Positions 53,996 to 63,734 of a stretch of DNA of 64,000 nucleotides are shown one piece after another; the stretch's first letter is position 1; every line of letters begins with the position of its first letter. A program made the translations under genes and the position numbers. The stretch covers positions 19,919,734-19,983,733 of the forward strand of contig OX155973.1 of the NCBI GenBank assembly GCA_944548615.1, given 5' to 3'. This stretch comes from Micropterix aruncella (taxonomy: Eukaryota > Arthropoda > Insecta > Lepidoptera > Micropterigidae). The notes under the pieces are model-generated. The model was given only the letters and a program-made list of their open reading frames with translations, made no database searches and was not told where the DNA came from.

Positions 53996-54605
53996 CACTG
54001 AAACCTAATCACATCGCATAATCAAAATTTGTAATTTCTAAAATTTCCGCTTAAGTACAACATCGTATTTATTTATTTATTTAATTAATTAATTAACGCA
54101 TTTACAAAGCAATGAAGGGAGTCCACTGAAAGTTTCTGGGACTGCCCACTTGCATCAATGGGGGAGGGGAGGGGAGGGGACAAAACTAAACATCACATCG
54201 CATAATCAATATTAGTAATTTCTAAAATGTCCGCCTAAGCACAAGCTTTGCTTAGTTCGGCGACATCGGAGAGTAAACATCATATTTATTTTTTTATTTA
54301 ATTATTTATTTTTATTTTATTATTTTATTTATTACAACATTTACAAAGCAATGGCAGGAGTGCACTCAAAGTTTCTGGAACAGGCCACTTGCATAAGGGC
54401 CGGGGGGAAGGGGGAATTCCAACTTCCAATATCATATCCAGTAATCAAAATAAAAGTTATAATTTATAGAATGGGGGGACCCAAACACAAGCTTTGCTTA
54501 GTTGGGTGACATCGGACAGCAAACCTAATAGTTATTTGTTTATTTATATAATTAGTTAATTTATTAATGCAGTTACAAACTATAATAATATGTTATTATA
54601 TTACT
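53996..54605. repeat. Three-unit tandem repeat (~185-240 bp)
   Basis: Each unit reads cacatcgcataatcaa-att, gtaatttctaaaat, caagctttgcttagtt, a (TTTA)-rich run, atttacaaagcaatg and a G-rich stretch (gggaggggaggggagg). Units start near 54005, 54190 and 54428 and are increasingly diverged. Confidence 0.7.
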
Positions 54606-54625
54606 ATTGCTGTAATTATATTATA

Positions 54626-55154
54626 CTAGCTGACCCGGCGAACTTCGTACCGCCTAACGGTCAATGAATGTCGTGTTACAGATTAGCTGAACTTAATTTA
54701 TGATTTTATGGAAGTAATACAATGAATACACAATAAATATTAAGTTCACTACTTTATTAAGATAATAACACAAAAAGAAATATAAAAGTACAAAAATTAA
54801 GTATATCACTGGCGTGTCAGCATGACAGTATGTAATAATTGTGGTCCTAAAATTGTGGATATATCTTGTCGATTCGAAACCTTTATTTAAATACTTTCTT
54901 TAATTTGAGGGGAGAGTTTACCGTATCGACGGGATGAACATTGAATGTTAGACAGTTACGAAACCCATGAACATTTTGTATGGGAAAATGTCTTTTCTTT
55001 TATTTTATTTTTTTCGTTAATTTTCCAATGTTTTTAATAGTTATTCTGCTATTCGGGACGGAGACCAATACAATAAATCAATAACCATGAAATCGGTCCA
55101 GCCGTTCTCGAGTTATAAGTGTTCGAACAAACCCGACTTTGTTTTATTTATAGA
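54626..55154 (-). mobile_element. Helitron, non-autonomous, joined to the next
   Basis: On the minus strand it begins TCTATAAATAAAACAAAG (55154 downward) and ends CTAG before T at 54625. The hairpin ggcggtac...cgcc precedes CTAG. It is the same subfamily as 10842-11408. Its 5' end abuts the 3' CTAG of the next Helitron with no base between. Confidence 0.85.
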
Positions 55155-55865
55155 CTAGCTGACCCGGCGAACTTCGTACCGCCTAACAGTCAATTAATGT
55201 CGTGTTACAGATTAGCTGAACTTAATTTATGATTTTATGAAAGTAATACAATGAATACAAAATGAATATTAAGCTCGCTACTTTATTAAGATTATAATAT
55301 AAAAAGAAATATAAAAGTGCAAAAAATAAGTATATTAATCGCGTGTCAGCAAGACATGATTGAATTAAATTATTTACATATTGTGCAGCATGAGATGCAC
55401 TCGGTTTAATTCCCTTCATTGAAGCACCTTGTGATATACGACATTTTTTTGTTTTTTTTATCAGGCGCAAGAACAAATAAAGCGGATGATTAAGATTTGC
55501 CGACACGTGAACATGCAACGTACAACTAACCATGACAAAAACATGGATTTTCTACATTGAGACCACAAACAGTCAAAAATTGGCGTGGTGATTTAATCGT
55601 CATGGCGAAGGCAAGACGAATCGGGAACTGAATTCGTTTAAACTCAAAGGGCATATCCGTTGGGATCATTGGAATCCTCGGAATGATAACTAACTCATCT
55701 TTAAATTTTCCTTTGAGTATCGTCGCGTGAATCACATTACTCATCAGTTTTCTTATCACCAAGCGCGTTCCATTGCATGGTTTTGGTTGGTTTATATTTC
55801 AAAGCATGATGACTACCGAGCCCGCCTTCAGTTGTAAATTGTGCGGTGGTGAGCCAGGCACATCC
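55155..55865 (-). mobile_element. Helitron, 3' part, cut by a Penelope-like element
   Basis: The 3' end CTAG is at 55158-55155, followed on the minus strand directly by TC of the preceding element. Helicase-coding sequence fills 55420-55862. The 5' portion is absent because a Penelope-like fragment starts at 55868 and no Helitron sequence is recognisable beyond it. Confidence 0.8.
55420..55862 (-). pseudogene. Helitron helicase C-terminal remnant
   Basis: The minus frame reads LDVPGSPPHNLQLKAGSVVI, ML, a stop, NINQPKPCNGTRLVIRKLMS, IIPRIPMIPTDMPFEFKRIQ and FPIRLAFAM. It then has TIKSPRQFLTVCGLNVENPC, where NKSQGQ is usual. After FCHG a stop replaces Gln and LYVACSRVGK follows. It is the same C-terminal region as 12050-12700. 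Two stops and the ruined last motif make it non-functional. Confidence 0.85.
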
Positions 55866-55867
55866 AA

Positions 55868-56190
55868 GGAGTCGAAGACTATCGCGGTCGTTTGACATTA
55901 TAAATAGGATAGAAACGAATTTACCGCGTGAAATTTGCAGCACCCGACGTTTCGGTGACGTTGCAGCCGCCGTTGTCCAGGGTAGACTGAAAGAGCTGTC
56001 AATCCGTTGTTTTGCGGGTAGGCGGCATACCGCTACCGCCACTGCGTAAGTTATAACGGTGGTGGGGGGCCGCGCTCGGAGCGCGCGAATTTCAAAAATC
56101 CGTCTTGCACACAATACTCACTGTATCCTGTCTTACGTCCTTGCGTTACGACCTTGCGGCGGCGGGAACATTTTAAGAAGAGGGTTTTAC
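55868..56190 (-). pseudogene. Penelope-like element 3' end
   Basis: It starts with the terminal extension gactatcgcggtcgtttga, then the terminal repeat and the C-terminal coding tail on the minus strand, ending at gcggcgggaacattttaag. The nuclease is missing. The fragment truncates the Helitron at 55155-55865. Confidence 0.8.
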
Positions 56191-56990
56191 CAGGTTTACT
56201 TTTAATAAATATATAAATAAATTAAATTATTATTACTAGCAATGTTTTCACACACATGTTCACACAATGTTCTAACACTAAATAGCTCAAAAATAGCTTG
56301 ATTTTGTGCTATTAATAAGCATGTGTGTCAGTGCCTTTATTTGGCTTCTTATCATCGGAGGTGCGTGCCGTGGTCGTGAAGCGCGATTTAGCGCCGAACG
56401 CAAAATTGGGAGAACAGCTGTGGGCCGCGGGTTCAAAGGCGGGTTCAAAGGGGGTCATTGCCACGCGGAACAACCCAAACACGGCAGATAAACGCGCCTG
56501 TGCGGTCCCCGTCCCCGCCCTCACTCGGGTCAACGACCTTCCCGCCCCCTTCGCCCCCATCCTCCAGGAAGGAGGCACAGAGGACCTTGAGGCGCGGACT
56601 ATCAAGGGTAAGGTCCCGGGACGCTCGCTCGGCTGTGCGTGAACGCGCTCTACACACGCCTTACGCGTCCGCTGCGAACCCGAAGTAGCCATCTTCGATA
56701 TAGCAGCATCAAACTACTAAATAGCTTAAATTCTTGTAACACTATTCCGGCCCACCAACCGCCGATAAGTTGGTATATTGGAGTTTGCTTCGCAGATATG
56801 GACGCCGCGGTATGACCTATAACCTATGAGGAGAAACTGACATGTTTCAAACTACAGAGCCTAGATGTTAGAACGGGCAGAGTCTTATATGGCCCTCTTG
56901 AACGAAATCCTGTCTAATAAGATCGACAGTCTGTATTTGTTGAACGGTATACGCGTCCATGTTTTGGCGAGTGACTCTTATAGCTTATAG
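56191..56990. other. AT-rich spacer and GC-rich island 3
   Basis: The island (about 56345-56690) has open frames of 105 codons (plus) and 126 codons (minus), neither with a recognisable domain. It contains cgggtcaacgacctt and gtgaacgcgct, words shared with other islands and blocks in the window. Confidence 0.35.
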
Positions 56991-57548
56991 AGTTTTATAA
57001 AAGCTGATACTTTGAGATCAGACAGTCAGTATTTTAAGCGTAGAATGCCGGGGTAGAGTCAGCAGGCCAGATTTCGGGACACCTGGCGCTGGCGTACTAG
57101 GAAAGGTGTAATTCTAAATACCTAATACTGCCAAAGTGTTTTGGAAAAGCTGAAAATTCATCAGTTGACAATGGATACCATAAAGAACTCGAAACAAATG
57201 GTCAGACTGCAAATACGCCGGTGCGTATTCGTCGTAACTATTGTGCATCGGTCTAATGTGCCGCGCAATAAAATGGACTTGATTTTTGTGACATCTATGG
57301 AGTAATGCTGACGTTACGCATTCTATTGTTAAGCAGTCTGATTATTTGTTTCGTGTTCTGTATTTCATCCACTGTTTACTGATGAATTTTCAGCTTTTCC
57401 AGAACACTTTAAGGGTACTAATTAAAATTACACCTTTCCTAATACGTCAGCACCAGGTGTCCCGGAGTCTGGTCTGCTGATTCTACCACAGCGTTCAATA
57501 ACCAAAATACTGTCTGATCTGGAAGTACCAGCTTTTACAAAACTCTTG
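56991..57548. repeat. Long foldback, ~560 bp
   Basis: Nearly the whole segment folds on itself. Arms of about 180 bp (56991-57172 and 57370-57548) pair gttttataaaagctgatac with gtaccagcttttacaaaac, ggacacctggcgctggcgta with tacgtcagcaccaggtgtcc, and gaaaagctgaaaattcatca with its exact complement. The inner parts also pair (cgaaacaaatggtcagactg with cagtctgattatttgtttcg). No ORF; probably a foldback DNA element. Confidence 0.85.
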
Positions 57549-57870
57549 CAGTTTTTTGTCGCTGCCTCTTATCTTGGACTATTAATCCCTTGACATTCAG
57601 TGATCCGAAAGTTAAAACCAACCAGGCCGAAAACAACCTTGAACCGGATTCTTGCGCCATAATTATGTATAACGCCTCATATATAGACATCAACATTTTC
57701 CTGTCAAAAAGAACCGAATTTAGAAGAACAGTGGCAATGAGTGCAAGAGCAAAATAGAGTATCCAGTTTTGGCAAGAGCAAAATAGAGTATCCAGTCTTC
57801 GGTTGAGTAGGTATGTTTTGAAATGAGCGTGATATGATTGGGTGCATTTAACGTCGTAGACTTAGTTGGA
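57549..57870. other. No gene; short direct repeat
   Basis: The word gagcaaaatagagtatccag occurs twice near 57749-57799. Nothing else was recognised. Confidence 0.4.
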
Positions 57871-57877
57871 AGGTGTC

Positions 57878-58778
57878 GTACCTTGGACCTAGTTGTACCT
57901 CTATGGACTAGTTGTACTCGGTCCGATTGTAGTTGGACCTAGTTGTACTCGGTCCAATTGCCATTGTGTGCAATCAAATGCCTTTTTTTTAATATGTTGA
58001 TGGTTGTTTGTAGGCAATCCACTAGATGGCACTATAAACGTCATTTGACAGTTTCTACCAGAGAAATATTTAAGTGAAGTGAAAAAAACGGTTTTTGACC
58101 AAAAAAGTAAGTTTTTTCGTTTAAATATGTAACATTTTCCTCATTCGCTGTATTTTATCATTGCCCAATCGATATTTTTAGATGATTAACTAGTACTCTC
58201 AGCTTATTATCAAATTTCGTAAAAACTTAACCTGAATTTTGCTATTTTATTTTTTCTCACGTGTAGTGGGGGTGTTGTACCTTGGTCCTTTCAAATGGTA
58301 TGTACCTTGGACCAGACCAAGGTACAACCCCATATGATGTACATTTCCTTATTTATAACCAATGACGACAACTTTTTGGGATTCAACTTTAAGAAATATT
58401 TTTTTTCAGTTCTTCTACGAACATGCCAAGAAGTAAAGCTGGAGTGAAACGGGATCTTATCGATAAGGTTGTTGTGTTTTGCAATTTTTTTTGTTGTTTT
58501 TATTACTTCTGCAAAATAAACGTTAATGTGTGTTCCAAATCATTTATTTCTGTCAAATAATATTTAAATGTCCAAGGTAAAACACCCCTAGGACCAAGGT
58601 ACATTACCAATGTTGTACCTTGGTCCCAAATGCACTTTTTTTTAATGAACGTAGCTCACCAACGAATCACATTTTTATTACAAAGTGAAATCTCACAAAT
58701 GGTCGTTATATAAAACAAAATTTTAAAATACGTAATATGAAATGGGGAAGGAAAAACTTCAAATAGGACCGAGGTACG
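57878..58778. promoter_or_regulatory. Cluster of GTACCTTGG(T/A)CC motifs
   Basis: The 12-base motif occurs at 57878-57889, 58277-58288, 58302-58313 and 58615-58626. It appears inverted at 58315-58325 (partial), 58591-58602 and 58767-58778, and as gtactcggtcc at 57914-57924 and 57945-57955. TGTACCTTGG 58301-58310 and its complement 58317-58326 form a perfect 10-bp hairpin with a 6-base loop. Such clusters often are binding sites, either subterminal transposase sites or sites for a host factor. Confidence 0.5.
58423..58467 (+). CDS. Exon-like start MPRSKAGVKRDLIDK, possible pogo/PSQ-type protein
   Basis: An ATG at 58423 opens MPRSKAGVKRDLIDK, which resembles the start of pogo/Tigger- or jerky-type proteins (MPR-K-GVKR then a Pipsqueak helix). 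It is preceded by a good acceptor (ttttttcag at 58401-58409). A strong donor (AAAAAA|GTAAGT) lies at 58107 after a possible 5' leader, implying a 303-bp intron. After residue 15 the frame loses protein character and stops at 58558. A weak donor AAG|GTTGTT sits at 58468. It may be a first coding exon whose next exon lies outside or is gone. Confidence 0.35.
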
Positions 58779-58929
58779 ACCCCTTCCCCTACCTATCCAA
58801 CTATACCGCTAATAAAATTATTCGGGTAGGTACAAGAATGTATAGTATCGATATTGCATGGAGTATGTACAGGAATTTTGTATTATAGCACTATTTTCCC
58901 TAGCTTTCAGCGAGCGATTTATCTACCAG

Positions 58930-59320
58930 TTTTCTTCTTCTTCTTCTTCTTGTTAAATTATGGCAATCACCGATAAGTAGTCGGTGCTTTTCTGCCAAGT
59001 CGTTTTCGGAGGGCATCTAAGTTAGTTTGTTATGTATAAGACGGCACAATACTGAAACAAGGGATACTTATTTATAGAAATGTAGGTACATATAGCATAA
59101 AACATGGTTATTGGGGATGATACTAACAAGGAAAGGATGTGAAATATGCTATTACACTATACAGAAATATTATTAAGGGAAATAAATTTACATATTACTT
59201 TATATATTTTGGGAGAGTTTAGGGATAACAAGTGGAGAACACATAGAGGGAGTTGGATGTTTTACTTTATAAGGTCTGGGATAAAACTCGGATAATTATT
59301 GAGGATTGAACAGTTAAAAA
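58930..59320 (-). mobile_element. LINE E 3' end, decayed copy
   Basis: Its minus-strand tail and C-terminal coding region parallel 50590-50940: ttctgccaagtcg, gaaataaatttacatat, gggagagtttaggg, ggtctgggataaaactcgg. The reading frame is destroyed. Confidence 0.65.
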
Positions 59321-59745
59321 TCTACCAGTTTTGGCACGTTCAGTTATGAATTTCTGTAATGTATCATAGCCAATTGAATGACATCAGCCCATAGAGACTC
59401 ATAGAGCAGATAATTCAATTAAAATTACTTATTGCCTAGCTCTGTTTAGTGTCTCTGCGTGTGTGATTACATTAACAGATGCTAACTCTCACACCTACAG
59501 GAACGAACCGCACGAACTAAATATGAATTTGTCGGTCTTTGTGATAAAGGGATGCGCGGCACAAAACGCGTATAAATGAATTGTAATTATTTCACCGCCA
59601 GATTATCGGGAGCTCAGTCTGTTTCGTTTTTACTTTTTAGGCCTAGCAATAAACCAGGAGGGAAAGTATTGTGAACGCGCTAAAAACGAGATGAAGACGG
59701 AAATAACCATTTTGACACCCCCCCCCCCCCCCCCCTGAGACGATT
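59321..59745. repeat. Spacer with conserved block and poly-C
   Basis: At 59649-59740 the block gggaaagtattgtgaacgcg, ctaaaaacgagatgaagacg leads to an 18-C run (59718-59735). It matches 25785-25870, 14491-14530 and 10360-10445 (reversed). In one frame it reads KYCERAK...EMKTEI, comparable to KYRKRAK...EMKTEI at 10360. Confidence 0.55.
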
Positions 59746-59749
59746 CAGA

Positions 59750-60007
59750 CTATTTGAAGATCAGACAGAGTTTGAAGAGGGGAGGTCCTAATGTTGAGCC
59801 CTGGGGCGCACCGGTGTTTACTATTTCACAACTCGATTGCTCAGCCTTTTCCTCAATTCCATCAATTATTTTAATCTCCACCACTTGCTGCCTGTTTTGT
59901 GGGTACGATTTAATGAGTGAATTGGCCACTCCTCTAATTCCGTGATGGTTTAGCTTGTCTACCAGGGTATTGATGTTTATACAGTCGAATGCTTTGCTTA
60001 GATCGCA
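59750..60007 (-). pseudogene. Non-LTR reverse transcriptase core fragment
   Basis: The minus frame is uninterrupted for 85 codons and begins CDLSKAFDCININTLVDKLN, contains HHGIRGVANSLIKSYPQNRQ, and ends VNTGAPQGSTLGPPLFKLC before a TAG at 59750. AFD (first catalytic Asp) and GAPQGS-LGP (motif B) identify the palm of a Jockey/CR1-type reverse transcriptase. It has no ATG of its own. Both flanks are unrelated, so this is an internal scrap of a LINE with open frame but no function. Confidence 0.88.
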
Positions 60008-60332
60008 GAACTTTTATACACTTTTTTTATACACTGTTAGCTTAGATCGCAGAGCTTTTTATACACTTTTTATTATAATTTGAAATGTAATTTCATTTGT
60101 AGAAATACTATTTTTTGTAATTTCGTAATGTTATTATATATATAATATTTTTTCGTAATGTAATTTCTATACCCAGAGCGGGTTTATGAAAATAAAATTT
60201 TCTTATTTCTTATTTCTTCTTATTTCTTATTTCCAGACTGAATAATGTCTGGTTGTCTATCTGTCTGTCTATGTGTGTGTCTGTATGTGTGTATATATCC
60301 TTCTAGCCGTATTCGGCCATAGCGATTGCATT
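60008..60332. other. AT-rich spacer with a short duplication and microsatellite
   Basis: The ~27-bp phrase gcttagatcgcaga-cttt occurs at about 59994 and again at 60044. A (GTCT)/(GT)-rich tract lies at 60247-60292. Confidence 0.5.
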
Positions 60333-60872
60333 CTAGATTTGTTGGGGGTTTTGCTGGTGAGCCCTCAGGTGACTGATGTAGCCGATCTTGGCTTTGAATG
60401 TGCGTGCACATTTGGCGCAAGTCAAGACACCATCGACGTAATTATACTTTATGGCCGCCGGTGGTCGGGCCTTTAGCTCGTCGCGCTTGGCATCTAAGTC
60501 GAGCAGCCTCTTCTTTTCAAATTCATCTACATTGCCCTGCACTAGCAGTCTCCATCCTGGGCGATCTTTCGCTTTACTCTCCCACTGAGAGGGTTCAAAG
60601 TTGCACCTTTTCATATGCCTCTTCTGAGTATCCTTGTATCTGAGGAGCTGGCCGCCTTGTTTCCGCTTGCCGTTCTTTAGTTCAGCGTAAAAGATATGCT
60701 TTGCCACTCTCTCATCAGGCATACGGGAGACATGTCCGCACCATCTCAGCTGTCGTCGCATCATGTATGCTTCTATTCCGCTGACTTTAGCGCGTCGAAG
60801 AACTTCCGTGTTCCTCACACGGTCCGACCACTTGATGTTCATTAAGTCGCGTGTAATCCTCCACGATAGCAC
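60333..60872 (-). pseudogene. RTE-type LINE C-terminus with C2H2 finger
   Basis: The 179-codon frame reads [60 protein letters not shown], then [18 protein letters not shown] and [16 protein letters not shown]. This is the post-RT region of a widespread animal RTE-like LINE. It ends with a zinc finger, [25 protein letters not shown] (C-x2-C...H-x3-H). The frame is intact from the truncation to the stop, so the insertion may be fairly recent. RT palm and endonuclease are missing. Confidence 0.88.
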
Positions 60873-61300
60873 CCAACCGCTTAATGCGATTGAAATGAAA
60901 TTTGGTATACAGGCATCATTTGGTCATGGCAAGAGTTGAAAAGATTGTCGTTGAATCGTTCCACCAGGAGGCGCACTATTCATATATGAATCTCAAAATA
61001 TTGTACTTAGAGACTTGACATTTGGTACACAGATACCTTGTTGGTCCGTAATCATATTTTGTATTGGAATATCTCTTATACAAGTTGAACTAATAATATG
61101 TATTTAAATTCCGTCATACATTTTAATCAAATATTAACGCCGAGCCGCCTGACGCTAGCCGAGAAACAAACCGCGCCGCCAAAGGCGGTTGCGTATGAAA
61201 TAAATGATTGGCTACTTGCCAGGAAACTCTTGGGGTGGCATGACCGTTTTGTTTACTTCGTTATGGAAACAAACAGATCTTGTTACATAATATATTCGTG
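60873..61300. other. AT-rich spacer with dispersed module
   Basis: 60890-60940 (gaaatttggtatacaggcat) matches 27050-27090 (gaaatttggcatgcaggcat). 61105-61170 carries the module noted at 27684. Confidence 0.45.
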
Positions 61301-61311
61301 TTTTGTGGGTA

Positions 61312-61600
61312 CAGGTCGGACTATGGCACTGTCCCTTCTGGTGTACCCCAGGGCTCCCGTTTAGGACCACTTTTCACCATTGTTCATATCGTATCGTTCG
61401 CATGGTATCGATAAGTTGCTTTCGGGCTTCGCATTGCGTATTTTATGCCGATGATCTCATTAACTACTGCGTAGTTAAAAGTGTAGCCAATTGCAGAGTG
61501 TTGCAATCGGATCTAACAGTTCCGTGCAGCTTGGTCCAGATGACCTGTTTGTTATCTTGGGTCGGCCTCAACTCGAAGATTGTCGAACCTGGAAAGGACT
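61312..61600 (+). pseudogene. Non-LTR reverse transcriptase fragment with YADD
   Basis: One frame reads SDYGTVPSGVPQGSRLGPLL, FTIVHIV (motif B). After a frameshift near 61400, another frame reads VFYADDLINYC with the catalytic YADD at 61444-61455, then RVLQSDL. This is a different LINE family from the fragment at 59750. The frameshift prevents function. Confidence 0.85.
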
Positions 61601-61795
61601 TTGTGAACCCGCCGTGTATTGCAGTATTCGTTTGTAAGGCCTCTTGCCCACGTTTTTTTTTTCGTGGAAATCGACGATTAATTTGCCATGTCCTGGCATG
61701 TTGGTCAGTGTTGTATGGATCACTAAGGAATCTTGTCGACGGACACGGCGGAAAAACGGACAGCGCCACCGCCGTGGCCGTGGACAAGCTTCCAT

Positions 61796-61830
61796 ATTCA
61801 TATTCATATTCATATTCATATTCATTTTAT
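61796..61830. repeat. (TATTCA)n microsatellite
   Basis: About five hexamer units run into attttattagtactgg. It forms the 3' tail of the minus-strand LINE F next to it. Confidence 0.9.
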
Positions 61831-62227
61831 TAGTACTGGTATACTAGCAAAACAAACATTTTTTTATCATAAAGAAAAGATAAAATAAACAAAACAATTC
61901 GAAGGAAAAAAAACACAATAATAATGTAAATAGAAGAAATACAAGACAAAACGCAAAGAGATCATTAAATATTTTTGCCACCAAAGCATTTTAGACTTCA
62001 CTCGAGTAATATTCCTCCAGTGAGTAAAACGCCTTATCTGTAAGGTATCTCTTAAGGCGTCTCTTAAACACGTCAAGAGATTGCGCCTGCCTAATGTGCT
62101 CGCTGAGTTTGTTGTAAACCGCTGGGCCGGCGATATAGGCTAGCCTCTCCGACTTGGATAATGCATGACTTACCGAACGTAGCATGCTACGGGATCTTGT
62201 TGGATACTGATGATGCACACCATTCAC
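61830..62227 (-). pseudogene. LINE F C-terminus and 3' UTR
   Basis: The minus frame 62227-61991 reads GVHHQYPTRSRSMLRSVSHA, AGPAVYNKLSEHIRQAQSLD and VFKRRLKRYLTDKAFYSLEE before a stop. GP--YN-LP--IR----L--FK--LK-YL----FY is the typical end of CR1/Daphne-type LINEs. About 160 bp of 3' UTR leads to the hexamer tail. Upstream RT is missing. Confidence 0.85.
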
Positions 62228-62690
62228 TTCAAAATCGGCTAGTGATAATCATAGTGATCCATACCTACAACACTGACGACCGTGCCTAGACACGGTGAAT
62301 TAACAGTATTTTTTTCACGGAAAATAAAACGTGTGTGGACAAGAGGCCTTACATGTGCATTACAATCCAGGGGAACTACGTTAAAAAACGAGTAGGTATG
62401 TTTTTTTGCATTTATTGATGGTAATCTAACAGTAACTTCATTAAATTGTGCACAATGAGATCGGACCGTTAGATCATATAGACTAATAGACTAATACCAT
62501 ATAGACTAATACCGTTTATAATTAACACCATTTACACAAAAAAATGGATGATAACAAGTAAAAAAATAAGTAATATTAGACGTTTATGACCTAAAAGTAC
62601 GTTTTTTTATTTTATTTGTTTAGTGGGGCTTTTCTAAGGTTTTTATGAGCCTTGTAACACTGCGACCATTGCTGATCTATTGTGTTCGCC
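62228..62690. other. AT-rich spacer
   Basis: A short duplication (atatagactaatacc, about 62475-62520) is the only pattern seen. Confidence 0.4.
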
Positions 62691-62695
62691 ACCTA

Positions 62696-63552
62696 CTATA
62701 GTTCTGCGCTAAGCCTCGTGTCATTTAAGAACCGCAGCAGGCTTTTGGCGCCAGATTGTTTTACCTCTTCAGGTTGGAGGTGGTGTATCTCTGGTGGATG
62801 ACCACCCAAGTGGGTGTATCTTTTAGGCATCAGCGGGCCACACTCGCACATGAGGTGCTGGGAAGTTTCCTCTGCTCCTTGGCAGAACTTGCACATTTTT
62901 GTGTCTCTGAGCTTGAGGTTGAACATGTGTTTGTTCAGGCCACAATGCCCCGTGAGCGCCCTCACCAGTATGCGTGGATTGTTCCTATTTAGCGATAAGG
63001 CCTCACGGGCCGTCTTACGGTCGTAAGCCTTAATTAGCGCTTTGGAATGATTCAACCCTGGCGTGTTGTTCCAGTGGTTGACGGATTGTTCTAAACATAT
63101 TTGTTTGAGCATTAGGTTTGCAAGGCTTTTTGGTACGCCACAGCAAGGTTCAGGGCCATATAACGTTCCCTTTGCTCCCGTCTTAGCAAGTTCATCAGCT
63201 CGATTCCTTTCATTTCCCTCGATTCCTGCGTGGCCGGGAACCCATCTTAGAATTGCCCTGTTCTTTTCGCCCAGGGAATTCAGTAGTGATATGCAGTTTT
63301 GCACTAGCTTTGAATTAATGGTATTCGAGGCTAGTGCCATAAGAGCTGCCTTGCTATCCGAGTGAATATAGATACGGTGGTAGGCATAGTTCTTATGGAG
63401 GTTTATATCCGCACATTCAATAATGGCGTATACCTCCGCTTGGAATTTGGAGGCGTATTTCCCCAAGTTTACACTTCTTTCGAAGTTTGGTCGCTCTCCA
63501 TATATACCGCAGCCTACGTCAAGTCCCGAGTAGTAAAAGTACGTTAGGCTTA
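62696..63552 (-). pseudogene. LINE RNase H domain and C-terminal zinc motif
   Basis: The minus frame is open from about 63552. It reads GLDVGCGIYGERPNFERSVN, LGKYASKFQAEVYAIIECAD (catalytic Glu), YIHSDSKAALMALAS (catalytic Asp), then ILRWVPGHAGIEGNERNRAD, ELAKTGAKG (last His/Asp region). A C-terminal CKFCQGAEETSQHLMCEC knuckle follows, with a stop at 62696. This is the RNase H of R1/LOA/I-type LINEs. The first catalytic motif, normally TDGS, reads YYSG, and GNER-ADEL has two extra residues. It is 5'-truncated, and one key residue is probably lost. Confidence 0.88.
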
Positions 63553-63734
63553 GAACATAATGAACTCCCCTTGTATGACTGCCGATCTCATGTCCGATAG
63601 AAGATATCGAAATATCAAAGGGAATGTCTCGCGTTCATCAGTCGGTAGCCAAAAGCGTCTACCTACATTTACATAGGTATGCGATAGCTAAGCTAGTCGA
63701 AGCGTCCAAAATAACTGGCTTCGGGCCGAAATAG

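Noticed and set aside
53576..53998. 140-codon minus ORF
   Set aside because: GC-rich, open in several frames, no recognisable domain or splice structure.
56312..56692. 126-codon minus ORF and overlapping plus ORFs
   Set aside because: All frames of this GC-rich island are open; none resembles a known family.
61568..61825. ORF starting with repeated Asn-Met
   Set aside because: The start is the translated TATTCA microsatellite and the rest is antisense to the LINE fragment.
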